DNA of 64,000 bases from Enterocloster lavalensis (GTDB taxonomy: Bacteria; Bacillota; Clostridia; Lachnospirales; Lachnospiraceae), in NCBI RefSeq assembly GCF_902364025.1, contig NZ_CABJCG010000020.1:55977-119976 (forward strand), written 5' to 3'. Under the pieces are notes generated by a model that was given only the letters and a program-made list of their open reading frames with translations, was not told the DNA's origin and made no database searches. Both the position numbers and the translations under genes were made by a program. Shown here in pieces: positions 44,206-52,475 of this stretch (positions within the stretch are counted from its first letter, which is position 1; the number at the start of each line of letters is the position of its first letter).

Positions 44206-44379
44206 ATGGGAATATTTGACTATGAGGTGATACAGATCGACGGCGACTACGCCCATCTTAGGAACCTGGACCGTCCGGAGGACGGGTTAAAGCTGGTGGC
44301 AAGGGCGCTGCTGCCCCAGGAGATACAGGAGGGAAGCAGGCTGCATTACGAGTGCTTTGAGTACACGCTGGTTTGCTGA
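44206..44379 (+). CDS. Small conserved protein of 57 residues
   Basis: MGIFDYEVIQIDGDYAHLRN at the N-terminus, continuing to FEYTLVC. There is a good GGGAGGAAG ribosome-binding site. It is probably a small beta-sheet-rich cytoplasmic protein. I do not recognise a family. It lies between comF and the rpmG-secE-nusG operon. Confidence 0.7.
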   Translation: MGIFDYEVIQIDGDYAHLRNLDRPEDGLKLVARALLPQEIQEGSRLHYECFEYTLVC

Positions 44380-44522
44380 CAGTATCGGCATCCGAGCCTG
44401 GACCTCGGGCCCGGGCGTGTGCGCGGCGGTTTTCAGCTCTGTCAACCCGGCGGATATGCCAAAAATACCAGGTTTTTCCAGCGCAGAATCCGGCGAAAAC
44501 CCGTAAAAATCGCGCATTATGC

Positions 44523-44551
44523 TTGACAGTATGCGGTTATTGTGGTAAACT
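44523..44551 (+). promoter_or_regulatory. Promoter of the rpmG-secE-nusG operon
   Basis: Consensus TTGACA, 17 bp, TAAACT. About 100 bp upstream of rpmG. The region from 44380 to here holds nothing else that I can support. Confidence 0.8.
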
Positions 44552-44649
44552 GTACGGGCGAATGGAAGAGCTTAGGTCTTTTTTTTATGCTCAAAAATAA
44601 GGTCCTGAGCAAAATGTGAACTACGATAATATAAGTGGAGGTGGAAGTC

Positions 44650-44799
44650 GTGCGAACAAAGATCACACTGGCATGTACAGAATGCAAACAACGCAACTAC
44701 AACATGACTAAGGATAAGAAAACTCATCCTGACCGTATGGAGACCAAGAAGTATTGCAGATTCTGCAAGACCCATACGCTGCACAAAGAAACGAAGTAA
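44650..44799 (+). CDS. rpmG: Ribosomal protein bL33
   Basis: A 49-residue protein starting at GTG behind [30 protein letters not shown], then [16 protein letters not shown]. The two CxxC pairs bind zinc (the C+ form). It is the first gene of the rpmG-secE-nusG transcript. Confidence 0.96.
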   Translation: MRTKITLACTECKQRNYNMTKDKKTHPDRMETKKYCRFCKTHTLHKETK

Positions 44800-44826
44800 T
44801 CCGGCTCAGTAAAGGACGTGAATGTT

Positions 44827-45090
44827 ATGGGAGAAACAGCAGCCAACACTGCAGTAACCACAGAGAAAGCGGCCAAGGCTGAAAAACCCGACAAGGCGAA
44901 AAAAGCCAAGAAGGAACAGAAGCCCAGCTTCTTTAAGGGGTTGAAAACTGAGTACAAGAAAATCGTCTTTGCTGACAGACAGACCGTTACCAAGCAGACC
45001 ATTGCCGTTGTCCTTTCATCTATTTTTCTGGGTGTGGTGATCATGCTCCTGGACATGGTGATCAAATTTGGTTTAGGATTTATCTTTTAA
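44827..45090 (+). CDS. secE: Preprotein translocase subunit SecE
   Basis: About 87 residues: a long Ala/Lys-rich N-terminus, the amphipathic SecE helix (FFKGLKTEYKKIVFADR), and one transmembrane span (AVVLSSIFLGVVIMLLDMVI). It forms the SecYEG channel. The ATG at 44827 has AAAGGA at proper distance; a GTG at 44818 lies too close to it. Confidence 0.93.
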   Translation: MGETAANTAVTTEKAAKAEKPDKAKKAKKEQKPSFFKGLKTEYKKIVFADRQTVTKQTIAVVLSSIFLGVVIMLLDMVIKFGLGFIF

Positions 45091-45108
45091 TAAGGCGAGG
45101 GTGAATGT

Positions 45109-45624
45109 ATGTCAGAAGCACATTGGTATGTAGTCCATACCTACTCAGGTTATGAGAACAAAGTCAAAGTCGACATTGAGAAGACGATTGAGAACAGAAA
45201 CCTTCAGGACCAGATCTTAGAAGTTTCCGTGCCCATGCTCCCGGTTGTGGAGCTGAAAAACGGCGTGGAGAAAAAAGCTGATAAGAAAATGTTCCCGGGT
45301 TACGTGCTGATCCACATGGTCATGAACGACGACACGTGGTATGTGGTGCGTAACACCCGCGGTGTCACGGGCTTTGTGGGTCCGGGCTCCAAGCCGGTAC
45401 CCCTGACCGAGGACGAGATGAAAGGTCTCGGCTTCCGACATGAGGATGTCGTCGTTGACTTTGAAGTTGGAGATACGGTCGTTGTAACAAACGGTGCCTG
45501 GAAAGATACCGTCGGCGCCATCAAGGCGATTAACGACGGCAAGAAAACCGTCACGATCAACGTGGAAATGTTCGGTCGTGAGACACCGGTTGAACTTGGC
45601 TTCGCGGAAGTCAAGAAAATGTAA
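45109..45624 (+). CDS. nusG: Transcription termination/antitermination protein NusG
   Basis: A 171-residue NusG with the NGN domain (AHWYVVHTYSGYENKVKVDI, FPGYVLIHMVMNDDTWYVVR) and the KOW domain (VGDTVVVTNGAWKDTVGAI). It binds RNA polymerase and links transcription to translation. Normal length and position ahead of rplK. Confidence 0.96.
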   Translation: MSEAHWYVVHTYSGYENKVKVDIEKTIENRNLQDQILEVSVPMLPVVELKNGVEKKADKKMFPGYVLIHMVMNDDTWYVVRNTRGVTGFVGPGSKPVPLTEDEMKGLGFRHEDVVVDFEVGDTVVVTNGAWKDTVGAIKAINDGKKTVTINVEMFGRETPVELGFAEVKKM

Positions 45625-45657
45625 CACAAGGAATCAGCCGCTGCGGGCGCAGCAGCT

Positions 45658-45700
45658 GGTGGGAGGGAGATTCCCGACAATACCACATAATTTTAGGAGG
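45658..45700 (+). promoter_or_regulatory. Hairpin immediately ahead of rplK ribosome-binding site (copy 1 of a repeated element)
   Basis: GGTGGGAGGGAGATTCCCG...CAATACCACA folds as GTGG/CCAC outside and GGGA/TCCC inside, 12 nt before TAGGAGG. Nearly the same sequence occurs ahead of rplA. Confidence 0.55.
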
Positions 45701-45708
45701 TGCCTAAG

Positions 45709-46134
45709 ATGGCAAAGAAAGTAACAGGTTACATCAAATTACAGATTCCTGCTGGTAAGGCAACACCAGCACCGCCAGTTGGACCGGCTCTTGGTCAGCA
45801 TGGTGTTAATATCGTACAGTTTACGAAGGAATTCAACGCTAGAACAGCAGATCAGGGTGATATGATCATCCCGGTTGTTATCACTGTATATGCGGACAGA
45901 AGCTTCAGCTTCATTACCAAAACCCCGCCGGCTGCCGTACTGCTCAAGAAGGCTTGCAATCTGAAGTCCGCTTCCGCAGTTCCGAACAAGACCAAGGTAG
46001 CCACCATCAGCAAGGCAGAAGTACAGAAGATCGCAGAACTGAAGATGCCCGACTTAAATGCCGCGAGCGTCGAAGCTGCAATGAGCATGATCGCCGGTAC
46101 TGCCAGAAGCATGGGAATCGTTGTAGAGGACTGA
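45709..46134 (+). CDS. rplK: Ribosomal protein uL11
   Basis: A 141-residue protein beginning [20 protein letters not shown], with the conserved [15 protein letters not shown] and C-terminal RNA-binding [10 protein letters not shown]. It binds the 23S GTPase-associated centre. Start chosen at 45709 behind TAGGAGG. Confidence 0.97.
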   Translation: MAKKVTGYIKLQIPAGKATPAPPVGPALGQHGVNIVQFTKEFNARTADQGDMIIPVVITVYADRSFSFITKTPPAAVLLKKACNLKSASAVPNKTKVATISKAEVQKIAELKMPDLNAASVEAAMSMIAGTARSMGIVVED

Positions 46135-46139
46135 CTGTG

Positions 46140-46171
46140 AGCGCTTAGTGAGGTATCTCACGAACTTAGCG
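46140..46171. other. Intergenic hairpin between rplK and rplA
   Basis: GCGCTTAGTGAG pairs with CTCACGAACTTAGCGC with one small bulge; there is no T-run. Possibly an attenuation or processing element. Confidence 0.45.
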
Positions 46172-46268
46172 CAAACGTCGTTCGCGAATCTTAGCGAGGT
46201 CTTATCGAGTTTAGATGAGTGAACACACCCGATTAAAACATGCAAATTGATGGGATTAACATGAAAAC

Positions 46269-46305
46269 GTGGGAGGGAGATTCCCCGACAACACCACTAG
46301 GAGGT
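46269..46305 (+). promoter_or_regulatory. Hairpin ahead of rplA ribosome-binding site (copy 2 of a repeated element)
   Basis: GTGGGAGGGAGATTCCCCG...CAACACCAC folds like the copy ahead of rplK and leads directly into TAGGAGG. Confidence 0.55.
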
Positions 46306-46313
46306 TATTTAGA

Positions 46314-47009
46314 ATGAGATCAGGTAAAAGATATGCAGAGGCCTTTAAGAATGTGGACCGTACTGCACTTTATGACACCGCAGATGCGATTGCATTGGTT
46401 AAGAAGAATGCTTCTGCCAAATTTGACGAGACTGTAGAAGCCCATATCAGAACAGGCTGTGACGGACGTCACGCTGACCAGCAGATCCGTGGAGCCGTCG
46501 TGCTGCCTCACGGCACCGGCAAGGTAGTTCGTATTCTGGTATTCGCAAAGGGACCGAAGGCCGACGAGGCTCAGGCTGCAGGCGCAGACTATGTAGGCGC
46601 CGAGGAGCTGATCCCGAAGATCCAGAACGAGGGCTGGCTGGACTTTGACGTAGTTGTGGCAACTCCGGACATGATGGGCGTTGTAGGCCGTCTGGGCCGC
46701 GTACTGGGCCCCAAGGGCCTTATGCCCAACCCCAAGGCCGGAACCGTAACCATGGACGTTACCAAGGCCATCAACGACATCAAAGCCGGTAAGATTGAGT
46801 ACAGACTCGACAAAACCAACATTATCCATGTGCCAGTAGGAAAAGCTTCTTTCACAGAAGATCAGTTAGCCGACAACTTCCAGACGCTTATTGAAGCAAT
46901 CATGAAAGCGAAGCCGAGCACCGTTAAGGGCGCTTACCTTAAGAGCGTTACCCTGACCTCTACCATGGGTCCTGGCGTAAAGCTGAACGTAGCAAAGCTG
47001 ACCAACTAA
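46314..47009 (+). CDS. rplA: Ribosomal protein uL1
   Basis: A 231-residue protein with the L1 segments [39 protein letters not shown] and the C-terminal [11 protein letters not shown]. It builds the L1 stalk and in many bacteria represses its own operon by binding mRNA. Start placed at 46314 behind AGGAGG. Confidence 0.97.
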   Translation: MRSGKRYAEAFKNVDRTALYDTADAIALVKKNASAKFDETVEAHIRTGCDGRHADQQIRGAVVLPHGTGKVVRILVFAKGPKADEAQAAGADYVGAEELIPKIQNEGWLDFDVVVATPDMMGVVGRLGRVLGPKGLMPNPKAGTVTMDVTKAINDIKAGKIEYRLDKTNIIHVPVGKASFTEDQLADNFQTLIEAIMKAKPSTVKGAYLKSVTLTSTMGPGVKLNVAKLTN

Positions 47010-47044
47010 TTCGTGTTTGCGTATATTAAAGATGATTTTTCATC

Positions 47045-47073
47045 TTGACATCCATCATATCGTATGATATGAT
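47045..47073 (+). promoter_or_regulatory. Promoter of rplJ-rplL
   Basis: TTGACA, 17-bp spacer, TATGAT, directly upstream of the L10 leader. Confidence 0.85.
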
Positions 47074-47085
47074 ACCCGAGTATTG

Positions 47086-47213
47086 AATGCCTAAGACAGC
47101 AGGTGCCGCAAGGCGTAAGGCGTAACCGCCTGCCGAGGAACATACAAAAACTCAAGCTTTTTTGTGATGAGATTTTGCAGACCTCTCTGTCTTTGGACGG
47201 AGAGGTCTTTTCC
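47086..47213 (+). ncRNA. L10 ribosomal-protein leader
   Basis: Contains the conserved kink-turn features of the Firmicutes L10 leader (GCCTAAGACAGCAGGTG, then CCTGCCGAGG), followed by an intrinsic terminator (ACCTCTC ... GAGAGGT, CTTTTCC). The L10-L12 complex is known to bind such leaders and stop transcription when in excess. Confidence 0.88.
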
Positions 47214-47263
47214 ATGCTATGACGGTTTTCAATGCGAAAATTTTATAAGGAGGTAAACCATTC

Positions 47264-47764
47264 ATGGCAAAAGTTGAATTAAAACAGCCGGTTGTGGACG
47301 AGATCAAAGGTGTGCTTGACGGCGCTCAGGGAGCGGTTATCGTAGATTACCGCGGCCTTACAGTTGAGCAGGATACTCGTCTGCGTAAGCAGCTGAGAGA
47401 AGCTGGGGTGATCTACAAGGTATACAAGAATACCCTGATCAAGCGTGCCGCAGAAGGGACAGCGTTTTCCGCTCTGAATCCCGATCTGGAAGGCCCGACT
47501 GCTCTGGCCGTATCCAAGGAAGACGCCACAGCTCCCGCAAGAGTTCTGGCCAATTTCGCCAAGACTGCTCCCAAGCTGGAGTTAAAAGCATGTGTTGTTG
47601 AAGGCACATACTACGACACCAAGGGAACCCAGGTGATCGCTACCATCCCGTCCAGAGAAGAACTGCTGGGCAAGCTGCTTGGAAGCATCCAGTCCCCGAT
47701 TACCAACTTTGCCCGCGTTATCAATCAGATCGCGGAGTCCAAGGGCGGCGCTGCCGAGGCATAA
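47264..47764 (+). CDS. rplJ: Ribosomal protein uL10
   Basis: A 166-residue L10: KVELKQPVVDEIKGVLDGAQ, YRGLTVEQDTRLRKQLREAG, and the C-terminal helix that holds L7/L12 dimers. The ribosome-binding site is AAGGAGG. Controlled by the leader immediately upstream. Confidence 0.97.
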   Translation: MAKVELKQPVVDEIKGVLDGAQGAVIVDYRGLTVEQDTRLRKQLREAGVIYKVYKNTLIKRAAEGTAFSALNPDLEGPTALAVSKEDATAPARVLANFAKTAPKLELKACVVEGTYYDTKGTQVIATIPSREELLGKLLGSIQSPITNFARVINQIAESKGGAAEA

Positions 47765-47821
47765 GTTTCGGTCGCAATATTATCAGAAAACAAATTCGAA
47801 TTATAATAGGAGGAATATAAA

Positions 47822-48196
47822 ATGGCAAAGTTAACCACCGCAGAGTTTATCGAAGCTATCAAGGAATTATCCGTATTAGAACTGAACGATTTAGTAAAAG
47901 CATGTGAGGAAGAGTTCGGCGTATCCGCAGCAGCAGGCGTTGTAGTTGCAGCAGCAGGCGGCGCAGCAGCAGCTGAGGAAGAGAAGACCGAGTTCGACGT
48001 AGAGCTGACCGAGGTTGGCCCGAACAAGGTTAAGGTTATCAAGGTTGTACGTGAAGCCACCGGCCTGGGCCTGAAGGAAGCCAAGGAAGTAGTTGATTCC
48101 GCTCCGAAGGCTGTTAAGTCCGGCGTTTCCAAGGAAGAGGCCGAAGAGCTGAAGACCAAGTTAGAGGCCGAGGGCGCAAAGGTTACTTTGAAATAA
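47822..48196 (+). CDS. rplL: Ribosomal protein bL12 (L7/L12)
   Basis: A 124-residue L12: N-terminal dimerisation domain ([20 protein letters not shown]), Ala-rich hinge, C-terminal factor-binding domain ([20 protein letters not shown]). In most bacteria rpoB follows; here the next genes are minus-strand recombinases. Confidence 0.97.
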   Translation: MAKLTTAEFIEAIKELSVLELNDLVKACEEEFGVSAAAGVVVAAAGGAAAAEEEKTEFDVELTEVGPNKVKVIKVVREATGLGLKEAKEVVDSAPKAVKSGVSKEEAEELKTKLEAEGAKVTLK

Positions 48197-48285
48197 TTCC
48201 ACGAAACAATTTAGACGGCGGGAAAATTGGTGAGGAAGGCCGTGTCAAGCTTGCTTGTAAGCGGCCATCCACGCCAATTTTCACA

Positions 48286-48332
48286 TCGGATGAATATCCG
48301 ATGCTTCTTGACCGGCCTTTCCGGTCAAGAAG
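48286..48332. other. Two hairpins after rplL
   Basis: ATCGGATGAATATCCGAT and CTTCTTGACCGG/CCGGTCAAGAAG. They lack T-runs, so they are not terminators by themselves. Confidence 0.5.
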
Positions 48333-48365
48333 ACAAGCCGTCGGACGGTTGCGACGCTTTAAAAA

Positions 48366-48410
48366 GCGGCTGCAGAAGCATTCTCAAGCTTTTGCAGCCG
48401 CCTTTTTTTA
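48366..48410 (+). terminator. Terminator of the rplJ-rplL transcript
   Basis: GCGGCTGCAGAAGC pairs with GCTTTTGCAGCCGC and is followed by CTTTTTTT. It sits 8 bp before the end of the minus-strand recombinase gene. Confidence 0.9.
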
Positions 48411-48417
48411 TCCATTC

Positions 48418-49275
48418 TCACCACGTAACAATCTCATCAATCATCGCCCGCTGCTCTTTCGAGGACCGCGTCAAATAAATCCGTGTAGTCTCAATGCTGT
48501 CATGCCCCATCAGATCTGCCAGCAGCGCAATATCGTTAAATCTGGACAAAAAATTCTTTGCGAACCGATGCCGGAACGAGTGGGGGTAGACGGTATCCGG
48601 GTCGATCCGGTAACGCCTGGCCAACACTTTCAACTGCCAGCTGATCCCGCGGGCTGTAAACGGAGCGCCGTTTCGGTTGGTAAACACAAAACCGGTCTGA
48701 AGCCCTCTGGTCTCCAGCCAGTCCAGCGCGTCCCGGCACAGCGTTTCCGGAAAATAAACCCGGCGGACCTTTCCGCCCTTTGAGTACAGGTCCATATACC
48801 CCATGCGGATATGTTCCGCCTTGATCTGGAGCAGCTCGCTGATCCGCGCGCCCGTGCTCCCCAGAAAATGAACCACAAAATACCAGAATACGTCATGGTC
48901 CTCCCTAAGCCCCTTTTTAAGGCGCTCGTAATCCCGCTGGGAGATCACGTTGTCCAGAAAAGGCCTGTGCTGCAACTTGACGGCTGCCAGCCGGTAGCCG
49001 GCCGGTATTTCAGCGCCCTCCGATTCCAGAAGCTTCAGGTATTGATTCATTCCGTAAATGCGTGAATTGGCCGTGGAGGGCTTGTAATGGCTGATCAGGT
49101 AATTCCGGTAATCGTTCAGCGATTCCAGGCTCAGATTGCCGTACAGGGACTCGTAGAGCCACAGCGAACGGGCGTAGGTATTAATGGTATTTGCGGAGGC
49201 TCCGCGCTGCCTGAGCCGTTCTTTAAAATACTCCAGGCGCTGCTCTGCCTCCTCGTTCAGATCACAGTATTCCAT
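48418..49275 (-). CDS. Tyrosine recombinase, type 2, of pair 1
   Basis: A 285-residue XerC/D-like recombinase. The core-binding domain begins YFKERLRQRGASANTINTYA. The catalytic domain has GSTGARISELLQI (Arg), LYSKGGKVRRVYFP (Lys), YPHSFRHRF and LMGHDSIETTRIYLTRSS with the Tyr nucleophile. It ends DEIVTW, the mark of the second member of each pair here. It follows the type 1 gene with a 10-bp gap. It is clearly paralogous to the recombinase at 58652-59497 but GC-richer. Confidence 0.94.
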   Translation of the reverse strand: MEYCDLNEEAEQRLEYFKERLRQRGASANTINTYARSLWLYESLYGNLSLESLNDYRNYLISHYKPSTANSRIYGMNQYLKLLESEGAEIPAGYRLAAVKLQHRPFLDNVISQRDYERLKKGLREDHDVFWYFVVHFLGSTGARISELLQIKAEHIRMGYMDLYSKGGKVRRVYFPETLCRDALDWLETRGLQTGFVFTNRNGAPFTARGISWQLKVLARRYRIDPDTVYPHSFRHRFAKNFLSRFNDIALLADLMGHDSIETTRIYLTRSSKEQRAMIDEIVTW

Positions 49276-49285
49276 GTACTCACCC

Positions 49286-50122
49286 CTACCAATTTACAAC
49301 CTGATTGACAATCCGGGCCTGCTCCGTGCTGCTGCGCCTTAGATAAATCCGAGTGGTCTCCAAGCTCTCATGTCCCAGAAGATCAGACAGCAGCGTGATA
49401 TCCCCGGAATTTTCGATAAAATTTTTGGCAAAGCGGTGGCGGAAGGAATGGGGGTACATAACCTCGGGATCCAGACAATACCGGGCGGCGAAATCCTTCA
49501 GCCGCGAGCGCACCCCGGTGACGGACAGAGCGGAACCATAGCGGTTCAGAAAGAGAGGGCCTGTGGCGCGGTGTTCCAGTTCAAGCCAGTCCAGGATCGC
49601 GCATTTTAAGCGGGTTGGAACATAAACCCGGCGCATCTTATTCCCCTTGGAATAGACATCCTTGTGTCCGAGCTTTATATCCTCGATGCGGAATGTGACC
49701 AGCTCGCTGACCCGCACCCCGGTGGCCGCGGTCAGCCACACCAGGTAGAAGTAGCTGTATTCCTCATCCTCCCAAAGCCTGCGCTTCAAATACTCATAGT
49801 CGGCATGGGTTATAATCTTGTCCAGATAGGTCTTTTGCTGTACCTTCACCATGGAGAGAGGACAAATATCGGATTTGCAATACTCAAGATAGGAATTGAG
49901 CGCCCGGATCCGCAGGTTGACCGTTTGCGGTTTATAGTGCTCGATCAAATAAACTTTGTAAAGCTGCAGATTGCGGTAGGTCAGTCGGGAATAGCGGTGC
50001 AGATACTGTTCCACGGTAAAATGGTAAATGTGAATGGTGTTGGGGGCCAGATTATGGGACGACAGATAGGTGTCAAACCCCCGTCTGACCACGGCAGCGG
50101 CAGCTGTTTGGATTGCCGGCAT
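49286..50122 (-). CDS. Tyrosine recombinase, type 1, of pair 1
   Basis: A 278-residue recombinase with AATGVRVSELVTF (Arg), YSKGNKMRRVYVP (Lys), YPHSFRHRF and LLGHESLETTRIYLRRSS (Tyr), ending VNQVVNW. It belongs with the genes at 16190 and 59507 (type 1). The ribosome-binding site is AAGGAGGT. Type 1 and type 2 proteins differ in sequence throughout, which suggests a mixed tetramer like XerC-XerD. It lies directly downstream of repeat-protein copy B. Confidence 0.94.
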   Translation of the reverse strand: MPAIQTAAAAVVRRGFDTYLSSHNLAPNTIHIYHFTVEQYLHRYSRLTYRNLQLYKVYLIEHYKPQTVNLRIRALNSYLEYCKSDICPLSMVKVQQKTYLDKIITHADYEYLKRRLWEDEEYSYFYLVWLTAATGVRVSELVTFRIEDIKLGHKDVYSKGNKMRRVYVPTRLKCAILDWLELEHRATGPLFLNRYGSALSVTGVRSRLKDFAARYCLDPEVMYPHSFRHRFAKNFIENSGDITLLSDLLGHESLETTRIYLRRSSTEQARIVNQVVNW

Positions 50123-50158
50123 AGTTGCATTACCTCCTTCCGGTTGTATTTACGAGTC

Positions 50159-50189
50159 AGTATAACATTCGAAAACCGCAAAATGTCAA
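50159..50189 (-). promoter_or_regulatory. Promoter of recombinase pair 1
   Basis: On the minus strand TTGACA, then TTATAC/TATACT after 18-19 bp. Just past the -10 lies ACTCGTAA, the same octamer found just after the -10 of the repeat-protein genes. Confidence 0.55.
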
Positions 50190-50299
50190 TATGGTTCACA
50201 AAAAATTCACCATATTGTCGGAATTCTCTCGTACAAACCGTGAAAATGCCACATTATTGCCACGGAAATTTTACGTGAACTTTACAGATAGTGGTTAAA

Positions 50300-50425
50300 A
50301 CATGGGCCGCCGGCTGCGCCAGCGGCCCCATTGCGCTCAATTATGGCCAGCCGGCTAATCCGGCGGCCCATTGCGCTCAATAAAGGGCCACAGGCTGCGC
50401 CGGTGGCCCTTCGCGTTAAAGAAAA
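50300..50425. repeat. Three tandem GC-rich palindromes
   Basis: Three units of about 40 bp, each a GGCC...GGCC palindrome (for example GGCCGCCGGCTGCGCCAGC) followed by CATTGCGCTCAAT or a close variant. Between pair 1 and copy B. Confidence 0.75.
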
Positions 50426-50455
50426 GGCTGCTGCGCTTTTTACGGCACAGCAGCC
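50418..50455 (-). terminator. Terminator of repeat-protein copy B
   Basis: Minus strand: GGCTGCTG pairs with CAGCAGCC, followed by TTTTCTTT. A second palindrome, CTGCCCGGC/GCCGGGCAG with TTTT on the plus side, lies at 50472-50503. Confidence 0.75.
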
Positions 50456-50506
50456 CTGGAAAATCAGAGGTCTGCCCGGCACAGTATATCGCCGGGCAGT
50501 TTTGTC

Positions 50507-50522
50507 GCAATTTGGAATTTTC
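50507..50522. repeat. 3' arm of the inverted repeat bracketing copy B
   Basis: GCAATTTGGAATTTTC, inverted relative to GAAATTCCTAATTGC at 52258-52272. Confidence 0.65.
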
Positions 50523-50538
50523 TTATGTCAATGGAGGA

Positions 50539-52218
50539 TCAGTCTTCTAAAACAACCTGGGTGATCTGGTAGTTCTTCACATTGAACTTGTAGTCCTCGC
50601 CGTCCTTGGCGGCAGATTTATTCTTAACCATGGAGCCGGAGGTATTTACCAGATAAAGCTTAACGTTGGAGTCAATATCCTCATTCACATTCCAGGTAGT
50701 GGCGTCCTCGTCGTAATCCTTGTCGCCCGCCTCCAGTTCGTGGCAATACTCGGTGAGGAAATCATCGGTATCCATCTTCTCCATGGTCACGATGCCGTCC
50801 TCGTCCTCGCTGTAAATAACCACCTGATACTTATCGTCGCTGTCGGCCTCGATCAGCTTACCGGCGCTGTACAGCTTGTGGTCGTCGATTCCGTTGATGC
50901 CGGCGCCCTTACTGCTGCTGCTGTCCTTGAACTTGAAGGTAAAGGAGTCGCCGTCAATCTCAACCGTCTGTCTGCCGGTCTTCATGGCGCCGTCATCCGA
51001 GTCGCCGAAATAGAAGGAGCGGATCTCGCCGCTGGAAATCTGGGGAGCGTAGTGAACCACAAAATCGTCGAACGCATCCTCGGTGTCGTAGGGGATATCG
51101 CCGTCGTCAGCAAACTTCTGATCGATCTCGGAGGAATCCACCTTGCCGTTCTCGGTCGCCATCTGCAGGAATACCAGACCGTCAATCATACGGCCGTAGT
51201 TGTCAAACGCGTACTTTTTGCCCTTGATGGTCTTGATCACGTTGGAGTAAATCTCGCCGTCGCCGTCCGCATAGTACCAGTAATCGTCGCCGTCGTTGTA
51301 TTTATCCTCATGCAGGTAATAACCGGGAACAACCTTGAACCAGCCCTTGGTGGCGCGTGCGCCGTCCTCGGGAGTGCTGAAATACATAAAGCTGCTGGTA
51401 TAGGAGGCAACGCCCTGGGTTGCGGTGCTGTAGGAGGCGGTCTCCGTGAACCAGTCGGCGATCATGCGGCCATACTCGTCGAAGCCGTATTTTCTGCCAT
51501 TGATGGTCTTGGTCTTTAACGTATCGCCGTCCTCGGAATCCGCGGCAACCTTCTTGCCGGAAGTCTGGAAATAGAACCAGCGGTCCTGATCCTCGTCCCA
51601 GTATTCGTCGCCGGGCTGCAGATCCTCGTACTCATCGTCCACGATGGAAATCTGTCTCCAGCCCAAGCTCATAGCGCCGTCGTCCTCATCGCCAAAGTAG
51701 TAAAGGCTCTCTTTCCAGGCGTCGTCATCGGTCTGGCGCTCGCCGCCGCTCACCCACCCGTAGAGCATTCTGCCTTCCTCATCAAAAGCATACTTTTTGC
51801 CGTTAATGGTTTTGGCGGAAACAGAGTCCTCGCTGGCGTTGTCGGATCTGGTGTAGGCCTTGCCGTTAGCCTGGAAATAGTACCAGTAGTGGTCCGGCTC
51901 ATCCTCCTCGCCGGCGTCCTCATTTTCAATGGCAACCCACTGATTGGTGACCATCACACCGTTGGCGTCAACGTAATAGTAATCATCGTCATCCTCAACC
52001 AGCATATCAACCGCCATCTCGCCGTTGTCGTCCAGCCAATACCAGTTATCCCCGGATTTTTTCCACTCTTCGGTCACTCTGTCATTGCTGCTGTCATAAT
52101 AAACCCAGGTTCCGTCCTCCTCGGCCCAACCCTGAGCCGCGAAGGAAGTCATGGATGCGCCGATGGCCAGCAGTGCTGCCGTAGATAAGACGGCAACTAA
52201 TTTTGTCTGCTTTCTCAT
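50539..52218 (-). CDS. Secreted cell-wall-binding repeat protein, copy B
   Basis: 559 residues, with the same signal peptide (MRKQTKLVAVLSTAALLAIG) and repeat layout as copy A: EDGTWVYYDSSNDRVTEEW, INGKKYAFDEEGRMLYGW, FMYFSTPEDGARATKGWFKV. The C-terminal domain (SSSKGAGINGIDDHKLYSAG) ends YQITQVVLED. GC-rich like copy A. Its head is not identical to A/C/D: synonymous changes run through the signal peptide, and the promoter dyad centre is CGTATC instead of CTTATT. Its -35 (TCTATA) is poor. Probably a diverged member that may no longer exchange with the others. Confidence 0.9.
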   Translation of the reverse strand: MRKQTKLVAVLSTAALLAIGASMTSFAAQGWAEEDGTWVYYDSSNDRVTEEWKKSGDNWYWLDDNGEMAVDMLVEDDDDYYYVDANGVMVTNQWVAIENEDAGEEDEPDHYWYYFQANGKAYTRSDNASEDSVSAKTINGKKYAFDEEGRMLYGWVSGGERQTDDDAWKESLYYFGDEDDGAMSLGWRQISIVDDEYEDLQPGDEYWDEDQDRWFYFQTSGKKVAADSEDGDTLKTKTINGRKYGFDEYGRMIADWFTETASYSTATQGVASYTSSFMYFSTPEDGARATKGWFKVVPGYYLHEDKYNDGDDYWYYADGDGEIYSNVIKTIKGKKYAFDNYGRMIDGLVFLQMATENGKVDSSEIDQKFADDGDIPYDTEDAFDDFVVHYAPQISSGEIRSFYFGDSDDGAMKTGRQTVEIDGDSFTFKFKDSSSSKGAGINGIDDHKLYSAGKLIEADSDDKYQVVIYSEDEDGIVTMEKMDTDDFLTEYCHELEAGDKDYDEDATTWNVNEDIDSNVKLYLVNTSGSMVKNKSAAKDGEDYKFNVKNYQITQVVLED

Positions 52219-52257
52219 AATAAATGCACTCTCCTTTTTCTTTTTAAAATACTTTTT

Positions 52258-52312
52258 GAAATTCCTAATTGCATTACGAGTTGATTATACTTCCGATACG
52301 GGAAATTATAGA
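52258..52312 (-). promoter_or_regulatory. Promoter half-site / putative crossover site of copy B, variant centre
   Basis: Minus strand: TCTATA as -35 candidate, spacer with TTTCC-CGTATC-GGAAG, TATAAT, then GCAATTAGGAATTTC. The central six bases differ from copies A, C and D. Confidence 0.6.
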
Positions 52313-52321
52313 CACCAGCAA

Positions 52322-52335
52322 TGTAAATGCTTACA
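52322..52335. promoter_or_regulatory. LacI-type operator 1 of uxaB
   Basis: TGTAAATGCTTACA, near-palindromic, shortly upstream of the uxaB -35. It also lies just upstream of copy B's promoter on the other strand. Confidence 0.6.
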
Positions 52336-52353
52336 ATTTTTCTCCGAAACCTA

Positions 52354-52382
52354 TTGAATATTTCCGGAGAATGTTGTATAGT
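52354..52382 (+). promoter_or_regulatory. Promoter of uxaB
   Basis: TTGAAT, 17-bp spacer, TATAGT; flanked by the two palindromic operators. Confidence 0.65.
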
Positions 52383-52422
52383 AATCTCAGCAAATAAAAG
52401 GAAAGCGCAGTGCACCCAATAG

Positions 52423-52436
52423 TGTAAGCGCTTACA
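52423..52436. promoter_or_regulatory. LacI-type operator 2 of uxaB
   Basis: Perfect palindrome TGTAAGCGCTTACA about 40 bp downstream of the -10. It matches operator 1 at most positions and would block the transcript if bound. It also resembles a CcpA site. Confidence 0.65.
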
Positions 52437-52475
52437 ACTAGTCACTCACACTATTTCATATGGAGGTAGCAAATC

